Of a stretch of 32,697 bases of DNA, positions 1 through 8,242 are shown piece by piece; position 1 is the first letter of the stretch, and every line of letters begins with the position of its first letter. The DNA is from Oxalobacteraceae bacterium (lineage in GTDB: Bacteria; Pseudomonadota; Gammaproteobacteria; Burkholderiales; Burkholderiaceae_D), in assembly GCA_947446335.1 (NCBI GenBank), contig CANFGA010000003.1, positions 1 through 32,697 of the forward strand, read 5' to 3'. The notes beneath the pieces are model-generated. The model was not told where the DNA came from. It did not search any database and saw nothing but the letters and a program-made list of their open reading frames with translations. Made by a program: the position numbers and the translations under genes.

Positions 1-49
1 AGCTGCGCGCAGCAGCGTCCGGGCTCAAGTCCCCTGTCGGAGACGAAGA

Positions 50-490
50 ATGAGGCTCAATAAAATAGGCTATTCGGTCGCGCTGTGCAGCGTTCTGGCC
101 GGTTGCGGGACCTTGTCGCAGCAAGACAGTCCGGCGCCGTCCGGCACCTGGTTCAATCCGCCGTCCGATTATCCCGGCATCTGCATGATGTTTGCACCGG
201 ATGGTGCGCTGAAGTTTGATGGCGGGTTTGCCTTTTTCAATCCAGGGCGCTGGTCGCATGACGCTGCAGCCCAGGAAATGCGCATCGAATTGGGCGGCAC
301 CGGCGCCTTCCCGGCGCCGCTGGAAAAGGACATGAAGAAGACGAATCCGAAGACGCCGCATCAGGGCGATCTGCTGCGCTTCGACGCGGCAAAACGCAGC
401 TTCACTTACCGGGTGCGCCAGGATACTGATGCGATCGATTTTGCTGGCTACAAGTTTTACCGCAACCGGCCTTGCGTGGCGGAGAAGTAG
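50..490 (+). CDS. Small lipoprotein of unknown function
   Basis: The 146-residue protein begins with a short basic and hydrophobic segment ending in a lipobox, L-A-G-C with the acceptor cysteine at residue 19, so it should be exported and lipidated. The mature part is small and polar, and I do not recognise a domain. The ATG at 50 is preceded by a purine-rich GGAGACGAAG at 39-48, a usable ribosome binding site. The gene converges on the beta-lactamase gene to its right, with about 90 bases between the two stop codons. The lipoprotein call is firm; the function is unknown. Confidence 0.7.
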   Translation: MRLNKIGYSVALCSVLAGCGTLSQQDSPAPSGTWFNPPSDYPGICMMFAPDGALKFDGGFAFFNPGRWSHDAAAQEMRIELGGTGAFPAPLEKDMKKTNPKTPHQGDLLRFDAAKRSFTYRVRQDTDAIDFAGYKFYRNRPCVAEK

Positions 491-583
491 GTTTGCCGGC
501 AAAAACCACCAGGCGGGAGATGGTGGCCGACGAGGGTGGCTGACGAGCCTGTCCCCTGGCAGCGGCATCCAATCGGTACCGTT

Positions 584-1735
584 CTACTTGTCCAGTTGCG
601 TCACGATCTGGTGCGCGGCCGTCACTCTGGCGGCGACCGGGTAGTTCTTGTTGGCCAGGATCACGATGCCGATCTTTTTCGATGGGATGAATGCGACGTA
701 GGCGGCGAAACCATTGGTCGAGCCGGTCTTGTTGATCCAGGCTGGCGCCGGTTGCGTCTGCTGCGCCTCGGGATTCACGCTGGTGGTGGGTGTCGCCTCC
801 GTTGCCATCGCCTCCGAATTGCCCGCCAGCAGTTGCTTCAATGGCACCGGGTACGGATAGCGTTCCCAGACCAGCGCTTGCGTCATCGGGCCCGCTTGCA
901 ATTGGCCAGTCTGGGTCTCGAGCAGCGCGCGCTGCAAGGTCGGTCCCAGGTAGTTGATCTGCAGGTTCGCTTCGATAAAGCGGATCATGTCGCGCGTGCC
1001 CGATTTGATGCCATAGGTCTCGGACGCCAGCAGTCCAGCCTTCATCCTGATCGGCTCATCGTTCTTCGTGTAGCCCTGGGCGTAATTTCTGACCTGGCCT
1101 GGCGGCACGCGCAAATAGCTGTGCCGCATGCCCAGTTCGGGAAACAGCTTCTTTTCGAGCGCATCGTCAAAATTGAGCGACATGCTGCGCGCGGCGATCA
1201 TGCCGAGCAATCCTATGCCGGGATTGGAGTAAGTGCGGTCAGTGCCGGGAGCAAAGGAGGGGGCGAAGTACTTGAAATACGTCATCAATTGATCGGTGTT
1301 GCCGATGTCGCTCGGTACTTGCAGCGGCAAGCCGCCGCTTGCATGGGTAGCCAGATTGAGCAAGCTGATTCGATCGAAAGCGCTGCCGCGCAGCGCCGGC
1401 AGATGCGAACTGGCGCTGTCGGACCAGGATAGCTTGCCTTCGATCTGGGCATGCGAGGCCAGCGTCGCGGTGAAGGTCTTGCTGATCGAGCCGATCTCGA
1501 ACAGGCTCTCGTCGTTGATCGGTTGCCGCGTTTCCTTGTAAGCGACGCCGTATTCGTGGAAGTAGCGCTTGCCATCGATGGTGATGCCTACGGCCAGACC
1601 CGGAATGCCGTATTGCTGCATCAAAGGCGCGATCGCCTGATCCACCGTTTTCTTGATCTCGGCTTCGCTGGCATTGGCATGGCTGCTGGTGGCGAGCACG
1701 CAGCCGAGGATCGACAACAGGGATGTGAATTTCAT
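584..1735 (-). CDS. ampC: Class C beta-lactamase (AmpC type serine hydrolase)
   Basis: A 383-residue periplasmic serine beta-lactamase that would hydrolyse cephalosporins through an acyl-enzyme. A signal peptide covers about residues 1-22. All three class C motifs are present: S83-I-S-K86 (nucleophile and general base), Y169-S-N171, and K336-T-G338 preceded by W-I-N. The C-terminus (YVAFIPSKKIGIVILANKNYP) closely matches chromosomal AmpC enzymes, and the length is normal. The frame stays open upstream to 1900, but the ATG at 1735 is chosen because it puts the signal peptide at the N-terminus. The gene lies 44 bases downstream of the MCE-operon lipoprotein on the same strand and may be cotranscribed with it. 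No ampR is adjacent. A D-alanine peptidase or esterase of the same fold is less likely given the YSN and KTG motifs. Confidence 0.88.
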   Translation of the reverse strand: MKFTSLLSILGCVLATSSHANASEAEIKKTVDQAIAPLMQQYGIPGLAVGITIDGKRYFHEYGVAYKETRQPINDESLFEIGSISKTFTATLASHAQIEGKLSWSDSASSHLPALRGSAFDRISLLNLATHASGGLPLQVPSDIGNTDQLMTYFKYFAPSFAPGTDRTYSNPGIGLLGMIAARSMSLNFDDALEKKLFPELGMRHSYLRVPPGQVRNYAQGYTKNDEPIRMKAGLLASETYGIKSGTRDMIRFIEANLQINYLGPTLQRALLETQTGQLQAGPMTQALVWERYPYPVPLKQLLAGNSEAMATEATPTTSVNPEAQQTQPAPAWINKTGSTNGFAAYVAFIPSKKIGIVILANKNYPVAARVTAAHQIVTQLDK

Positions 1736-1779
1736 GGGTTGAAGATTTCTTTCGATCTGAAAAATGATGGAGGGACTGT

Positions 1780-2466
1780 TTACTGCTGGCCCTGGATCAG
1801 CGCGATGCGGCGCTGCAAACGTTCGGCTTCCAGCGTGGCGCCGGCCTGTTCGGCGCGCAGCGCCTGCACGCCCAGCCAGGCCAGCAATGGCCGGCGCCAT
1901 CCTTGGCCAGATGCGGTTGCGACGGCAAAATCGAGCAGTTCCGGGCTGGCGCGGCCCGTGCGCAGTAGCACGCTTGAGGCGACCAGGGCCGACAGCGGGT
2001 CCTCGATCTTGAGTGCGGCAGCGATCGCTTGCGCATCCGAAGTGGCGCCGGCGACAACGCGGTGCTGCTCGGGCAGCAGCGCCGCCTCTGGTGCGTTGGC
2101 CTTGCCGGCCAGATAGCGGGCATAGGCGCGCTCTGGCGCGCCGGCATCTTGCTGCAGCAGGTCAAAAGCGCGGCAATCCTCGAACACCAGGCTGGCAACC
2201 CGGGTTGCGCAGCGGATCAGCTCGATTCGCGCCACCAGATCGATCTGGCCGGTGCTGGAAAGTTGTTCGCGGGCGCGCTTGAATTCGAGCGCTTCGACCG
2301 GCGCATTGCCTCTGAGGTAAGCTTGCTGGAAGCGCGCGATCGAGCTTTGCGCATTCATTTGCCAGTCGGGTTGCACCTTGCCGGCGCAGGCGGCGAGCAA
2401 GGCCAGCATGCCCAGCGCCAGTACCAAGACCGGCGCCAGGCGCCGCGCAGTCGTTTTCATTTTCAT
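1780..2466 (-). CDS. Lipoprotein of an MCE-type lipid transport operon
   Basis: A 228-residue protein with a signal sequence and a lipobox ending L-L-A-A-C, cysteine at residue 27. The rest is Ala-, Leu- and Arg-rich and probably alpha-helical; I do not recognise a named domain. The start is set by an ATGA overlap: the ATG at 2466-2464 shares bases with the TGA that ends the MCE gene (2465-2463), which implies translational coupling. The position (permease, MCE, lipoprotein) is where outer-membrane accessory lipoproteins sit in other MCE operons, so a role in periplasmic lipid trafficking is inferred from context. Confidence 0.7.
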   Translation of the reverse strand: MKMKTTARRLAPVLVLALGMLALLAACAGKVQPDWQMNAQSSIARFQQAYLRGNAPVEALEFKRAREQLSSTGQIDLVARIELIRCATRVASLVFEDCRAFDLLQQDAGAPERAYARYLAGKANAPEAALLPEQHRVVAGATSDAQAIAAALKIEDPLSALVASSVLLRTGRASPELLDFAVATASGQGWRRPLLAWLGVQALRAEQAGATLEAERLQRRIALIQGQQ

Positions 2467-3464
2467 GGCAGCTTGATCTCCGTGTCGCGCGCGAATGGCC
2501 ATGTGCGATTGATCTCGTTGACCAGTTGCTCTATCTTGCGCAGGTTGATGTCGACGTCGGCGCGCAGCGCGCCCAGGTCGTTGGTGGCGACGCGGGCATT
2601 GGCGCCGACCGCCTGCGCTTCGACCAGCACGGCATCCATTTTCTTCAAGCTGCCGCGCGCTTCAAGCAGCAGCGCATTCAATTGCACGATCGTGGCCTGG
2701 GCGTCGGTCATTACCCCTTGCTGGCCGAACACGCGCCGGTCGGCATTGCCGATCAGGCTGTCGGCCTTGACGGTCATTCGGTCGACATTGGTCAGCAGCG
2801 CCGTTGCGCGTTCGACCAGCAGCCTGGCGCTCTTGTCGTCGCCGACCAGCATGCCGAGCGCGCCGCCGGGGCCGTTGAGCTTGCCGGTGGCTGTTTGCAC
2901 GTTGCGCAGCGCCAGATCGAGCGCGGCATTGCTGGCGGTCAGCGCGGTCAGGTTTTGCACCAGTTCCTTGGCAGCGGCCAGCACGCGCGGGATTTCGGCT
3001 GTGGCGTCGCCGACCAGCAAGTTGCGCATCGCGCCCTCTTCTAGCGGCGGGTCTTCCGGTATGCCGGTGAAGGCGCGCAGGCGTGCTCCGCCAACGAGTG
3101 CGCGCTCGAGCGTGAAGATGCTGGAGCTGCGCAGCCAGTGCGCATCCTTTTGCGTGACGTCGACCACGACGCGGGCCTTGCCTTCGGGGCTCAGTTCGAT
3201 GCGCCGCACGCGCCCGATCGCAAAACCGGAAAAGGTGACATCCATGCCGACCGTGACGCCGTCCGAATCGTCGGCCATCAGCACCAGTTTCTGGGTCGAA
3301 TCGAAGGCGCCGCGCGCATACATCAGATACAGCACCGATCCGAACACCAGCACCCCGAGCAGGATCAGCAGCAGGGCGGCCTTGAATTCGGCATTCGGCA
3401 CGACGCGCGCGGGCGCCTGGTCTGGCAACGGCGTGCCCGGTTCTGGCTGGTTGGTATCGGTCAT
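2463..3464 (-). CDS. MCE (MlaD-family) substrate-binding protein
   Basis: A 333-residue protein with a cytoplasmic N-terminus, one membrane segment at about residues 27-50 and a periplasmic MCE domain at about 55-135. The signature G-V-T-V-G-M-D-V-T-F-S-G followed by G-R-V-R-R-I-E is typical of the MCE fold. The C-terminal half is helical with long heptad-like stretches, as in PqiB/YebT/MlaD relatives that form a hexameric ring or tube for lipid passage. The gene starts 24 bases after the permease gene and overlaps the lipoprotein gene by four bases, so the three form an operon. The substrate is presumably phospholipid or another lipid, which the sequence does not reveal. Confidence 0.85.
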   Translation of the reverse strand: MTDTNQPEPGTPLPDQAPARVVPNAEFKAALLLILLGVLVFGSVLYLMYARGAFDSTQKLVLMADDSDGVTVGMDVTFSGFAIGRVRRIELSPEGKARVVVDVTQKDAHWLRSSSIFTLERALVGGARLRAFTGIPEDPPLEEGAMRNLLVGDATAEIPRVLAAAKELVQNLTALTASNAALDLALRNVQTATGKLNGPGGALGMLVGDDKSARLLVERATALLTNVDRMTVKADSLIGNADRRVFGQQGVMTDAQATIVQLNALLLEARGSLKKMDAVLVEAQAVGANARVATNDLGALRADVDINLRKIEQLVNEINRTWPFARDTEIKLP

Positions 3465-3488
3465 GAGTTCCAGAGGTTGAGTAATGAA

Positions 3489-4289
3489 TTAATAGTAATT
3501 GCCCATCAGCGAGCCCACTTCGACGATCAGGATCACCGAAAACAGGCGCACCATGTCGAGCAAGCCGTGGCTGGCATCGAGCCGGCGGCGGCGGGCGCCG
3601 TCATCGTACGACGAGGCCATCGGGATCAAAGCCACGGCCAGGCTGAATAAGAATACTTTCATCAGCAAGATGGTGGCCACGGCGGGATTGAAGATCTGGC
3701 CGACCACGCGCGTGTAGCCGGCCAGCGCCCACGGCGTGAAGCCATAGATCGTGATGTAAGCGAGCACCAGCGCCATCACGCAGCTGACGGCGGCCAGCAG
3801 CCAGACTGAAAACAGGCCGGCCAGCACGCGCGGCAGAAAATCATGCTGCAGCGTGGCGATGTCGGGTGCGCTTTTGCTGGCACGGTTGACGCGCTGCTGT
3901 GCAAATTCGAGGCCATCGGGCAAGGTGCAGCGCAGCGCGACAAAGGCGGCCGCCGTCAGCGGGATCAATTCCAGCACCAGCACCCGCACCACCATTTCCA
4001 GCGCATATTGGGACAAGCCGTAACTCAAGGCGGTGACCACGACGATGCGGATCAGCACCACGCTGATCAAGGCCGCCAGCACCGTAAACCAGAGCAAATT
4101 GGCATTCGAGGCCAGCACCAGTTGGCGCGCGATCGCCTCGCGGTTGCTGCGTTCATAGCTGCTCGGTGTCAGCAGCAGCGAAAAAATCAGCAGCGCAAAG
4201 CGCACGATGCGCCACCAACTGGCGATCCAGTCGCGCGCGCTGCGATTGAGGCGGGTCAGCAGCGATGAAAAGGGTGGCGATGGGCTCAT
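3489..4289 (-). CDS. MlaE-family ABC permease, divergent
   Basis: A 266-residue inner-membrane protein with about five or six hydrophobic segments. The segment V-L-E-L-I-P-L-T-A-A-A-F-V-A-L-R corresponds to the conserved E-I-G-P-V-L-T-A-L-x-V-A-G-R stretch of MlaE permeases, but several glycines are replaced, so this is a divergent member. The ATG at 4289 is preferred to the longer frame from 4382 because the added 31 residues look non-coding. It heads the leftward operon with the MCE protein and lipoprotein. No ATP-binding subunit is encoded nearby, so the ATPase must come from elsewhere or the system works differently. Confidence 0.75.
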   Translation of the reverse strand: MSPSPPFSSLLTRLNRSARDWIASWWRIVRFALLIFSLLLTPSSYERSNREAIARQLVLASNANLLWFTVLAALISVVLIRIVVVTALSYGLSQYALEMVVRVLVLELIPLTAAAFVALRCTLPDGLEFAQQRVNRASKSAPDIATLQHDFLPRVLAGLFSVWLLAAVSCVMALVLAYITIYGFTPWALAGYTRVVGQIFNPAVATILLMKVFLFSLAVALIPMASSYDDGARRRRLDASHGLLDMVRLFSVILIVEVGSLMGNYY

Positions 4290-4375
4290 GTTGCCATGGT
4301 AGCAGTGATCTGGCGCGATGGCTGTCCATGCTGCTACACTATCGACTGGAAAAACATCACGCAAGAGGCATGGCC

Positions 4376-4576
4376 ATGGCAAAGAAGAAAGAAGAGCTGG
4401 ATCCGGAAACGCTGGCGCTGATTCACTGGTGTATCGAAGTCGAAGGCTTCCTGGTCGCCGGCGGTGCCACGCAAGAGCAGGCCCAGGAACACATCGAAGA
4501 TGAGGTGGAATGGTTCACCGATCTGTTCTACGATGGCTTGACGCCGGAACAGGCGGCCAAGGAAGCGCTGGCCTGA
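4376..4576 (+). CDS. Small acidic protein of unknown function
   Basis: A 66-residue soluble protein, strongly acidic after a short lysine-rich start (MAKKKEELD), with aromatic residues in I-H-W-C and E-W-F-T-D-L-F-Y-D-G and a final helix T-P-E-Q-A-A-K-E-A-L. I do not recognise a family. An in-frame ATG lies at 4370, but GAGG at 4365-4368 is seven bases from the ATG at 4376 and only one from that at 4370, so 4376 is chosen. It is transcribed divergently from the permease gene and converges on the helicase gene, with 33 bases between stop codons. Coding status is supported by the ribosome binding site and an ordered, acidic composition unlike shadow frames. Confidence 0.6.
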   Translation: MAKKKEELDPETLALIHWCIEVEGFLVAGGATQEQAQEHIEDEVEWFTDLFYDGLTPEQAAKEALA

Positions 4577-4609
4577 ATTTGACAGCGTGCTGCTGCCAGC
4601 GAGTGCGCT

Positions 4610-6802
4610 TCAGGCGCGCAGCCAGCGCGCGAACGGCTTCAGGTCGACGCCTGCCGCCACATGCCAGACCTTGCGCGTCGCATCCCATTCGGCGCCGAGT
4701 GCCTTGGCATCGTTTTTTTCGGCGTACGGCACCTTCAGTTCGTGGCGGCTGGTCTGGGCGGCGCCGTTGCTGCCTCTGGTATTGCCAGCATCATTGACTG
4801 CTGCGCGCGCTTCATTGGTGGCCAGTGCGGCATTGGCGCCGGCTTCGATCGCGCCCAGTTTCATCTGTTCGATGAAGACGCTGCGCTGCGCTGCAGCCAG
4901 CGGTGAGATCAGGGTCAGGCGCAATCTGGCGCGGGTGGCGGCGACGTAAAACAGGTTTTCTTCCTGCTTGCGCCCGAACAGAGGATTGGGGAATTCCCCC
5001 GCTTCCAGGAACGGCAAGATCACGTGGTCGAATTCCTTGCCCTTGGCATTGGCGACGCAATCGAGCACGACTTGATGCTTGCTGCGGTTCTGGCTGGTGA
5101 ATGCTTCGGCCATGCCCAGCCATTCGGAAAAGTCGCGCAAGTTCATCCCTGAGGCGGTGGCGGCGGCGATCAAGCCTTCTACCGATTTCGATACCACGCC
5201 CGCTTCGACCGGATGGACGTAGATGCGGCGCGCCAGCGTTTCCAGGTTGATCTGGCTGCAAATTTCACGCAGCACGGCGTCCGCTGCCATCGTAGGGGCC
5301 ACGCCTTCGAGGTAGGCGACGGCGCTCGCAATGCGTTGTCCGGCGCCGCCCGAGCTGCTTCGCACCAACTGGCCGCTGAAGAAGAAGCGCAGCGTATCCG
5401 GGTCGCGCGCGATCATGTTCTGGGCTTCGAGCAGGTCTTGCTGTGTCATCTCGAGCTCGCCAAAGATGGCCAGCGCTTCGACGATCGCTTTGCGCACCGG
5501 GCTCGACTTGACGGCAGCCAGATTCTGCAGCGCGATCGCGATCATCCCGCGCAAAAACAGGATTTCCTCGCGCTGCAGATAGCCAGGCATGCCGGGAGTG
5601 CGATAGGCGATCCCGGCTTGCATCAGCGCATTTTCGATCGCCACCGACTGGTGCCGTTCGCGCACCAGGATCGCGCAGCCGTCCAGCGGCAATTTGTCGC
5701 GCTTCCACTGCGCGAGTGCTTCGATCACGCGCGACGAACATGTCGCGCTAGCACCGTCGTAATGGCTTTGCCGGATTTCGGTATGCAGCGGCAAGGCCGA
5801 CTCGACATCCTTTTGCTTGAATCGGGCCATCGCATGGGCCAGGTGCGGGCCATGCCGGTAGCTCAGCGTGAGCCGGTAGCGCGCCAGCGCCGGATAGCTG
5901 CTGGCAAAGCGGTGCTGCAGGTATTGTTCGCTCGCGCCCAGCCTGGAGTGGATCACCTGGTCCTTGTCGCCGGCGCCCACGAAATAGCAGTCGGCAGCTT
6001 TCAGCAAGGCATTCAGGATACGAAACGTGGCTTCGTTCAAGTCGTGCAATTCGTCGCAGATGACCAGTCGGTAGGCTGGCAGATGCGCCTGCTCTGCGGC
6101 CTCGGCCAGGCTGCAAGCGAGGTCGTAGGTGGCGTCGAACGGTCCGCGAAACAGCGCCTCTTCATGGCTGCCCAGGCGGATTCGTTCATATTCGATGGTG
6201 GCCAGGTAATCGGTCAGCGGCACGTTCAGCGCAGCGGCAGCCTCGTCGTGCTCCAGGTCGCCCAGATCTTCTTGCTGCAGCGCCATCGTGGCCTTCAACT
6301 CCAGTTGCACGTCGAGAAACTGGCTGAGCGCGACGTGATGCGTCTTCAGATCCAGAAAGTCGTAGCGCGCGCCGTGCTGGCGTGCGACCTGAGCTATCGC
6401 CGCCAACGCGTATTGCTTCAATTGGCGCGCCTGAGTGCAGTGCCGGGCAGAGCCGCCTTCGCTTTGCGCCAGCACCTTGGCGGCGAAGTCTTCGAACGTC
6501 ATGATGGCAATGCGCGCCGCGCTCGCTTCAGGGATGCCGATCTCGATCAGGCGCGCACGCATCACGTCGCGCGCCTGGGGGGTGAAGGTCAGCGCCAGGA
6601 TCAGTTCCGGCGCGAGTTTGCGCGCCAGCGCTTCGCCGATGCGCAGCGCCAGCGTGGTCGTTTTCGCCGCCCCGGCATTGGCTTCGATCAGCACCACCTT
6701 GTCGCGCGCGAGCTGGATGCGGGTCTGCTCCTGGGTAGGAATCAGGCCGCGCGGGGTGAAGCGGGGCAGGTTGACGGGAGCGGCGTGGATGACGGGGTTC
6801 AT
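4610..6802 (-). CDS. UvrD/Rep-like superfamily 1 helicase with C-terminal DUF5710 domain
   Basis: A 730-residue protein with the superfamily 1A helicase motifs in order: Q motif I-P-T-Q-E-Q (21-26), Walker A A-G-A-A-K-T-T (43-49), motif II D250-E-L-H, motif IV L-S-Y-R-H near 313-317, motif V around A-N-A-K-G-K-E-F-D, and motif VI Y-V-A-A-T-R-A-R. It is expected to unwind or translocate on DNA with ATP. The last 40 or so residues (V-P-Y-A-E-K to F-A-R-W-L) match DUF5710, a small domain often found on DNA-processing proteins. The Walker A has alanine where the second glycine of GxGKT is usual. The following aminotransferase gene is on the same strand, ending 75 bases upstream of this start. The ribosome binding site is weak, so the start is only probable. 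Confidence 0.85.
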   Translation of the reverse strand: MNPVIHAAPVNLPRFTPRGLIPTQEQTRIQLARDKVVLIEANAGAAKTTTLALRIGEALARKLAPELILALTFTPQARDVMRARLIEIGIPEASAARIAIMTFEDFAAKVLAQSEGGSARHCTQARQLKQYALAAIAQVARQHGARYDFLDLKTHHVALSQFLDVQLELKATMALQQEDLGDLEHDEAAAALNVPLTDYLATIEYERIRLGSHEEALFRGPFDATYDLACSLAEAAEQAHLPAYRLVICDELHDLNEATFRILNALLKAADCYFVGAGDKDQVIHSRLGASEQYLQHRFASSYPALARYRLTLSYRHGPHLAHAMARFKQKDVESALPLHTEIRQSHYDGASATCSSRVIEALAQWKRDKLPLDGCAILVRERHQSVAIENALMQAGIAYRTPGMPGYLQREEILFLRGMIAIALQNLAAVKSSPVRKAIVEALAIFGELEMTQQDLLEAQNMIARDPDTLRFFFSGQLVRSSSGGAGQRIASAVAYLEGVAPTMAADAVLREICSQINLETLARRIYVHPVEAGVVSKSVEGLIAAATASGMNLRDFSEWLGMAEAFTSQNRSKHQVVLDCVANAKGKEFDHVILPFLEAGEFPNPLFGRKQEENLFYVAATRARLRLTLISPLAAAQRSVFIEQMKLGAIEAGANAALATNEARAAVNDAGNTRGSNGAAQTSRHELKVPYAEKNDAKALGAEWDATRKVWHVAAGVDLKPFARWLRA

Positions 6803-6877
6803 GGGGCGATCAGGATGGAAAAGGCGCCCGAACGAGGCGAGCGCCGAGGTGGCGAGTTGCTGCTTGCTGGTTGCTGC

Positions 6878-8125
6878 TTACATTCGGGCTGCGATCAGTC
6901 GGGCTGCGATCAGTCGGGCTGCGATCAGTCGGCCCAGGATCGCGATGCCTTCGGCGATGCGTGCCGGCGGTACGGTGACGAACGACAGGCGCAAAGTGTT
7001 GGTCTCGGGCGCGTTGGCGTAGAACGGCGCACCGGGCACGAAAGCGACATTGTTGGCCAGAGCAACGTCGAGCAATTGCATCGCATCGATATGCGCGGGC
7101 AGCGTGACCCAGATGAACATGCCACCTTCGGGCCGGGTCCACTGCACGCCGACCGGAAAGTGTTGATTCATCGCCGCCAGCATGGCCTGGCACTGCTTGG
7201 CGTACAGCGTGCGGATGGTCGGGATGTGGCGCTCCAGAAAGCCATCCTTGACCACTTCGTGGACCACCATTTGCGTCAACTGCGAGGTGTGCAAGTCGGC
7301 CGCTTGCTTGGCTAGTTCGAGGCGGCGCGTCAACGGCAGCGGCGCCACCACGTAACCCAGGCGGATGCCGGGTGTGAGCACTTTCGAGAACGAACCCATG
7401 TGGATGACGCCGTTCGGGTTCATGCCCAGCATTTTCGGCAGCTGCGCGCCGGCATAGTTGAGCGCGCCGTATGGATCGTCCTCGATCAGGGGCAGGTTGT
7501 GGCGCGCGCAGGTCTCGACCAGCTCCTCGCGGCGCGCCAGCGACAGCGTGCGTCCGGTTGGATTCTGGAAGTTCGGCAGCGCATACAGCAGACGCGCACC
7601 AGGGGCTACCGGGTCCACCGATTGCGGCACCAGCCCCTCGTCGTCGGTTGCGACCGAGACGAACTCGGGACGGTAGACGGAAAACGCCTGCAGCGCGCCC
7701 AAGTAGCTCGGGGTTTCCACCAGCACGCGGCTACCTTCGTCGATCAGCACCTTGCCCAGCAAATCGAGGGCTTGCTGCGAACCGGATGTCATCAACACTT
7801 GTTCGGCGCTGATGATAGCGCCATCGGTCGACAAGCCGTCGGCGATCCACTGGCGCAGCGGCAGATAGCCGTCGCTGGGGCCGTATTGCAGCGCCACATT
7901 GCCGTTCTCGGTCAAGACCTTGTCGAAAGCTTGCTTCATTTCCGCTATCGGAAAGGTGGCGGGCGAAGGCAGGCCGCCGGCAAACGAAATCACTTCGGGC
8001 CGCGCCGAAATTTTCAGTATTTCGCGGATGATCGAGCTTTGCATTTGCTCGGTGCGCTGCGCGAAGCGCCACTCGATGGCGTGGGTCGGCGCAGCGTCCG
8101 GATGTTCAACGTGTTCAATTCTCAT
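6878..8125 (-). CDS. PLP-dependent aminotransferase (class I/II, 2-aminoadipate transaminase-like)
   Basis: A 415-residue fold-type I aminotransferase. Visible features are the N-terminal F-A-G-G-L-P, the N-P-T-G turn (188-191), E-D-D-P-Y (215-219) with the aspartate that contacts the pyridine nitrogen, and the Schiff-base lysine K248 in G-S-F-S-K. Sequence style matches the LysN/AruH-type group that acts on amino acids such as 2-aminoadipate, branched-chain or aromatic substrates; the substrate cannot be set from sequence. The ATG at 8125 is chosen because the family's N-terminus begins here and the 18 residues further upstream look unrelated. The C-terminus ends in three copies of L-I-A-A-R from a 15-base tandem repeat, a recent-looking expansion. 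The RidA gene lies upstream on the same strand, separated by a terminator. Confidence 0.88.
   Translation of the reverse strand: MRIEHVEHPDAAPTHAIEWRFAQRTEQMQSSIIREILKISARPEVISFAGGLPSPATFPIAEMKQAFDKVLTENGNVALQYGPSDGYLPLRQWIADGLSTDGAIISAEQVLMTSGSQQALDLLGKVLIDEGSRVLVETPSYLGALQAFSVYRPEFVSVATDDEGLVPQSVDPVAPGARLLYALPNFQNPTGRTLSLARREELVETCARHNLPLIEDDPYGALNYAGAQLPKMLGMNPNGVIHMGSFSKVLTPGIRLGYVVAPLPLTRRLELAKQAADLHTSQLTQMVVHEVVKDGFLERHIPTIRTLYAKQCQAMLAAMNQHFPVGVQWTRPEGGMFIWVTLPAHIDAMQLLDVALANNVAFVPGAPFYANAPETNTLRLSFVTVPPARIAEGIAILGRLIAARLIAARLIAARM
6886..6930. repeat. Three perfect 15-base tandem repeats at the aminotransferase 3' end
   Basis: The unit GGGCTGCGATCAGTC occurs three times without change at 6886-6900, 6901-6915 and 6916-6930. 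On the minus strand it encodes L-I-A-A-R three times, just before the final methionine and stop. Because the unit is a multiple of three, copy-number change would lengthen or shorten the tail without breaking the frame. Confidence 0.95.
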
Positions 8126-8166
8126 GCGATTCTCAAGGTGATGGCAAGCGCGCTTGTGGCGGCTGG

Positions 8167-8195
8167 AAAAAGGCGGCACTGGATCGGCGCCGCCT
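8167..8195 (-). terminator. Rho-independent terminator after the RidA gene
   Basis: Read on the minus strand, AGGCGGC (8195-8189) pairs with GCCGCCT (8177-8171) across an 11-base loop, and the transcript then runs into five U residues (8171-8167). It lies 48 bases past the RidA stop codon and before the aminotransferase start, so it separates the two leftward genes. Confidence 0.75.
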
Positions 8196-8242
8196 GCTTT
8201 TATGGCGTCAAAAAAGTATCAGGTTTACCACAAGTGCCGTTG

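Noticed and set aside
506..526. CCACCA / TGGTGG hairpin between the first two convergent genes
   Set aside because: The stem is only six base pairs with a nine-base loop and no T-run, so it does not stand out as a terminator.
5213..7315. A 700-residue rightward open frame opposite the helicase gene
   Set aside because: It lies antisense to a gene with clear helicase motifs, its product is rich in Arg, Gln, His and Gly typical of shadow frames, and it crosses two real genes.
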